From contig JAJDYK010000193.1 in assembly GCA_022825185.1 (NCBI GenBank), forward strand, positions 1 through 48,692: a stretch of DNA of 48,692 nucleotides, in the 5' to 3' direction. Below the pieces are notes generated by a model, which worked only from the letters and a program-made list of their open reading frames with translations, searched no databases and was not told the origin of the DNA. How positions within the stretch are numbered: the stretch's first letter is position 1; every line of letters starts with the position of its first letter. Of the stretch, positions 47,615 to 48,692 are shown piece by piece. This DNA comes from Candidatus Latescibacterota bacterium (GTDB taxonomy: Bacteria > Latescibacterota > UBA2968 > UBA8231). The position numbers and the translations under genes are program-made.

Positions 47615-48692
47615 CTAAGCAGGCCGCATAAAGTGGGCGAAGAAGTCATTGCCCTTGTCATCGACGACGATAAAGGCGGGGAAGTCCTCGACCTCGATTT
47701 GCCAAATAGCTTCCATGCCCAACTCTGGGTATTCAAGCACTTCGACCTTGCGGATGCAGTCTTGGGCCAGCCGCGCCGCTGGTCCGCCGATGGAGCCGAG
47801 GTAGAAGCCGCCGTGTTTTTCGCAGGCTTGGGTGACTTGGCGCGAGCGGTTGCCCTTGGCCAGCATGACCATGCTGCCGCCAGCCGCTTGGAACTCATCG
47901 ACGTACCCGTCCATGCGCCCGGCCGTCGTCGGCCCGAACGATCCCGACACATAGCCTTCGGGCGTCTTGGCTGGACCGGCATAGTACACGCACTGGTCCT
48001 TGAAATACTGGGGCAGGCCCTCGCCGGCGTCGAGCCGTTCCTTGAGCTTGGCGTGGGCAATATCGCGGGCTACGATCATGGGGCCGGTCAGAGAGAGCCG
48101 GGTGCTGACCGGATGTTGGCTGAGGGTGGCGCGAATTTGGTCCATCGGCTGGTTGAGGTCGATATCGACGACTGTACCGCCGAGCTGTTCGTCGCTGATT
48201 TCGGGCAGGTATTTGACCGGCTCGGTCTCCAAGGCTTCGAGGAACAGGCCCTCGGCGGTGATTTTGGCGAGGATTTGGCGGTCGGCCGAGCAGGAAACGG
48301 CTAGTCCGACCGGGCAAGAGGCTCCGTGCCTTGGCATCCGCACCACCCGCACATCGTGGCAGAAGTACTTGCCGCCAAACTGTGCCCCAATGCCAATTTC
48401 CTGACTCAGCTTGAGTACCTCGGCCTCCATCTCCAAATCGCGGAAGGCTTGGCCGTACTCATTGCCTTGGGTCGGCAGGCTGTCGAGGTAGCGGGTGCTG
48501 GCGAGCTTGGCTAGCTTGAGGGTGTGCTCGGCTGAGGTGCCGCCGATGACCAAGGCGAGGTGATAGGGCGGGCAGGCGGCCGTGCCGATCATGCGCAGCT
48601 TGTCGTCGATGAAGGAGTGCAGCCGCTCTGGGGTCAGGAGTGCCCGGGTCTCTTGGAAGAGGTAGCTCTTGTTGGCCGAGCCGCCGCCTTTG
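47615..48692 (-). CDS. Class I fumarate hydratase, N-terminus cut by the window
   Basis: 359 codons of the gene are inside the window; the true start is beyond the right edge, since [19 protein letters not shown] at the edge is an internal segment of the family. Two of the three Cys that hold the 4Fe-4S cluster are seen, in [12 protein letters not shown] and [13 protein letters not shown]. The C-terminal half ([53 protein letters not shown]) is the beta part fused as in FumA/FumB. It interconverts fumarate and malate in the citric acid cycle and is oxygen-sensitive because of its cluster. Its stop is 73 bases before the PhyH start. Confidence 0.95.
   Translation of the reverse strand, partial: KGGGSANKSYLFQETRALLTPERLHSFIDDKLRMIGTAACPPYHLALVIGGTSAEHTLKLAKLASTRYLDSLPTQGNEYGQAFRDLEMEAEVLKLSQEIGIGAQFGGKYFCHDVRVVRMPRHGASCPVGLAVSCSADRQILAKITAEGLFLEALETEPVKYLPEISDEQLGGTVVDIDLNQPMDQIRATLSQHPVSTRLSLTGPMIVARDIAHAKLKERLDAGEGLPQYFKDQCVYYAGPAKTPEGYVSGSFGPTTAGRMDGYVDEFQAAGGSMVMLAKGNRSRQVTQACEKHGGFYLGSIGGPAARLAQDCIRKVEVLEYPELGMEAIWQIEVEDFPAFIVVDDKGNDFFAHFMRPA

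Noticed and set aside
47542..48060. N-terminal extension of the second PhyH frame
   Set aside because: It overlaps the fumarase gene and lacks any PhyH or other recognisable pattern; a good ribosome site and normal family start exist at 47541.
1..48692. CRISPR arrays, tRNA or rRNA genes, prophage, complete insertion sequences
   Set aside because: No regularly spaced direct repeats, cloverleaf sequences, integrase, transposase or phage structural genes were found on reading both strands.

Overview
The window is GC-rich, tightly packed bacterial chromosome with no phage, insertion sequence, CRISPR or RNA gene that I can see. The gene mix suggests an uncultivated, free-living or host-associated heterotroph. 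It has two phytanoyl-CoA-type dioxygenases, a formylglycine sulfatase, Gfo/Idh and TIM-barrel sugar enzymes, an SMP-30 lactonase, a PQQ dehydrogenase, a nitrile hydratase, LamG and CBM9-like modules and an ECF sigma factor with a TPR tail. This repertoire is common in candidate phyla such as Latescibacterota and Poribacteria. That placement is inference from gene content only; no rRNA or ribosomal protein marker is present.

Layout. 1-6.3 kb: sugar and small-molecule enzymes, mostly single genes (epimerase fragment, YceI, GH43/GH32-like protein, isomerase plus Gfo/Idh oxidoreductase). 6.4-14.6 kb: a GYD protein with a clear terminator, an NTF2-LamG protein coupled to a PQQ dehydrogenase, a DNA methyltransferase placed between an amidohydrolase gene and a second copy of that gene's 3' end, an SMP-30 lactonase, and a PhyH oxygenase. 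14.8-20.9 kb: a one-strand run of seven genes joining a GHKL ATPase with a STAS-like part, a 44-residue membrane peptide, a STAS-like/winged-helix protein, a membrane-anchored SH3 protein, NurA nuclease, a stand-alone HAS-barrel protein and the HerA translocase. 20.9-32.3 kb: coiled-coil protein, CBM9-like protein, RNase HI, dihydrolipoyl dehydrogenase, two PLP enzymes, PBP1A with an unknown membrane partner, FN3 protein and the CCA-adding enzyme. 32.3-38.5 kb: a minus-strand cluster XPB helicase, Bax1/DUF790 nuclease, cobalt-type nitrile hydratase beta-alpha-accessory, and a homocysteine methyltransferase/MTHFR fusion. 38.6-43.6 kb: DUF362, a ribbon-helix-helix protein coupled to a sulfatase and FdhD, a TIM-barrel isomerase and GNAT. 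43.6-44.2 kb: wreckage of at least three toxin-antitoxin loci whose toxins are all missing or reduced to stubs. 44.2-48.7 kb: ECF-TPR protein, coiled-coil membrane protein, PhyH and class I fumarase (running off the end).

Most notable biology: two DNA-processing modules best known from archaea (HerA-NurA end resection and XPB-Bax1 excision repair) lie about 15 kb apart in a bacterium. The HerA-NurA genes share an operon-like array with ATPase/STAS partner-switch-type regulators and membrane proteins, which I do not recognise as a described system. Start codons were moved from the longest frame wherever a Shine-Dalgarno (SD) site, an overlap with the neighbour or family length favoured a shorter gene.
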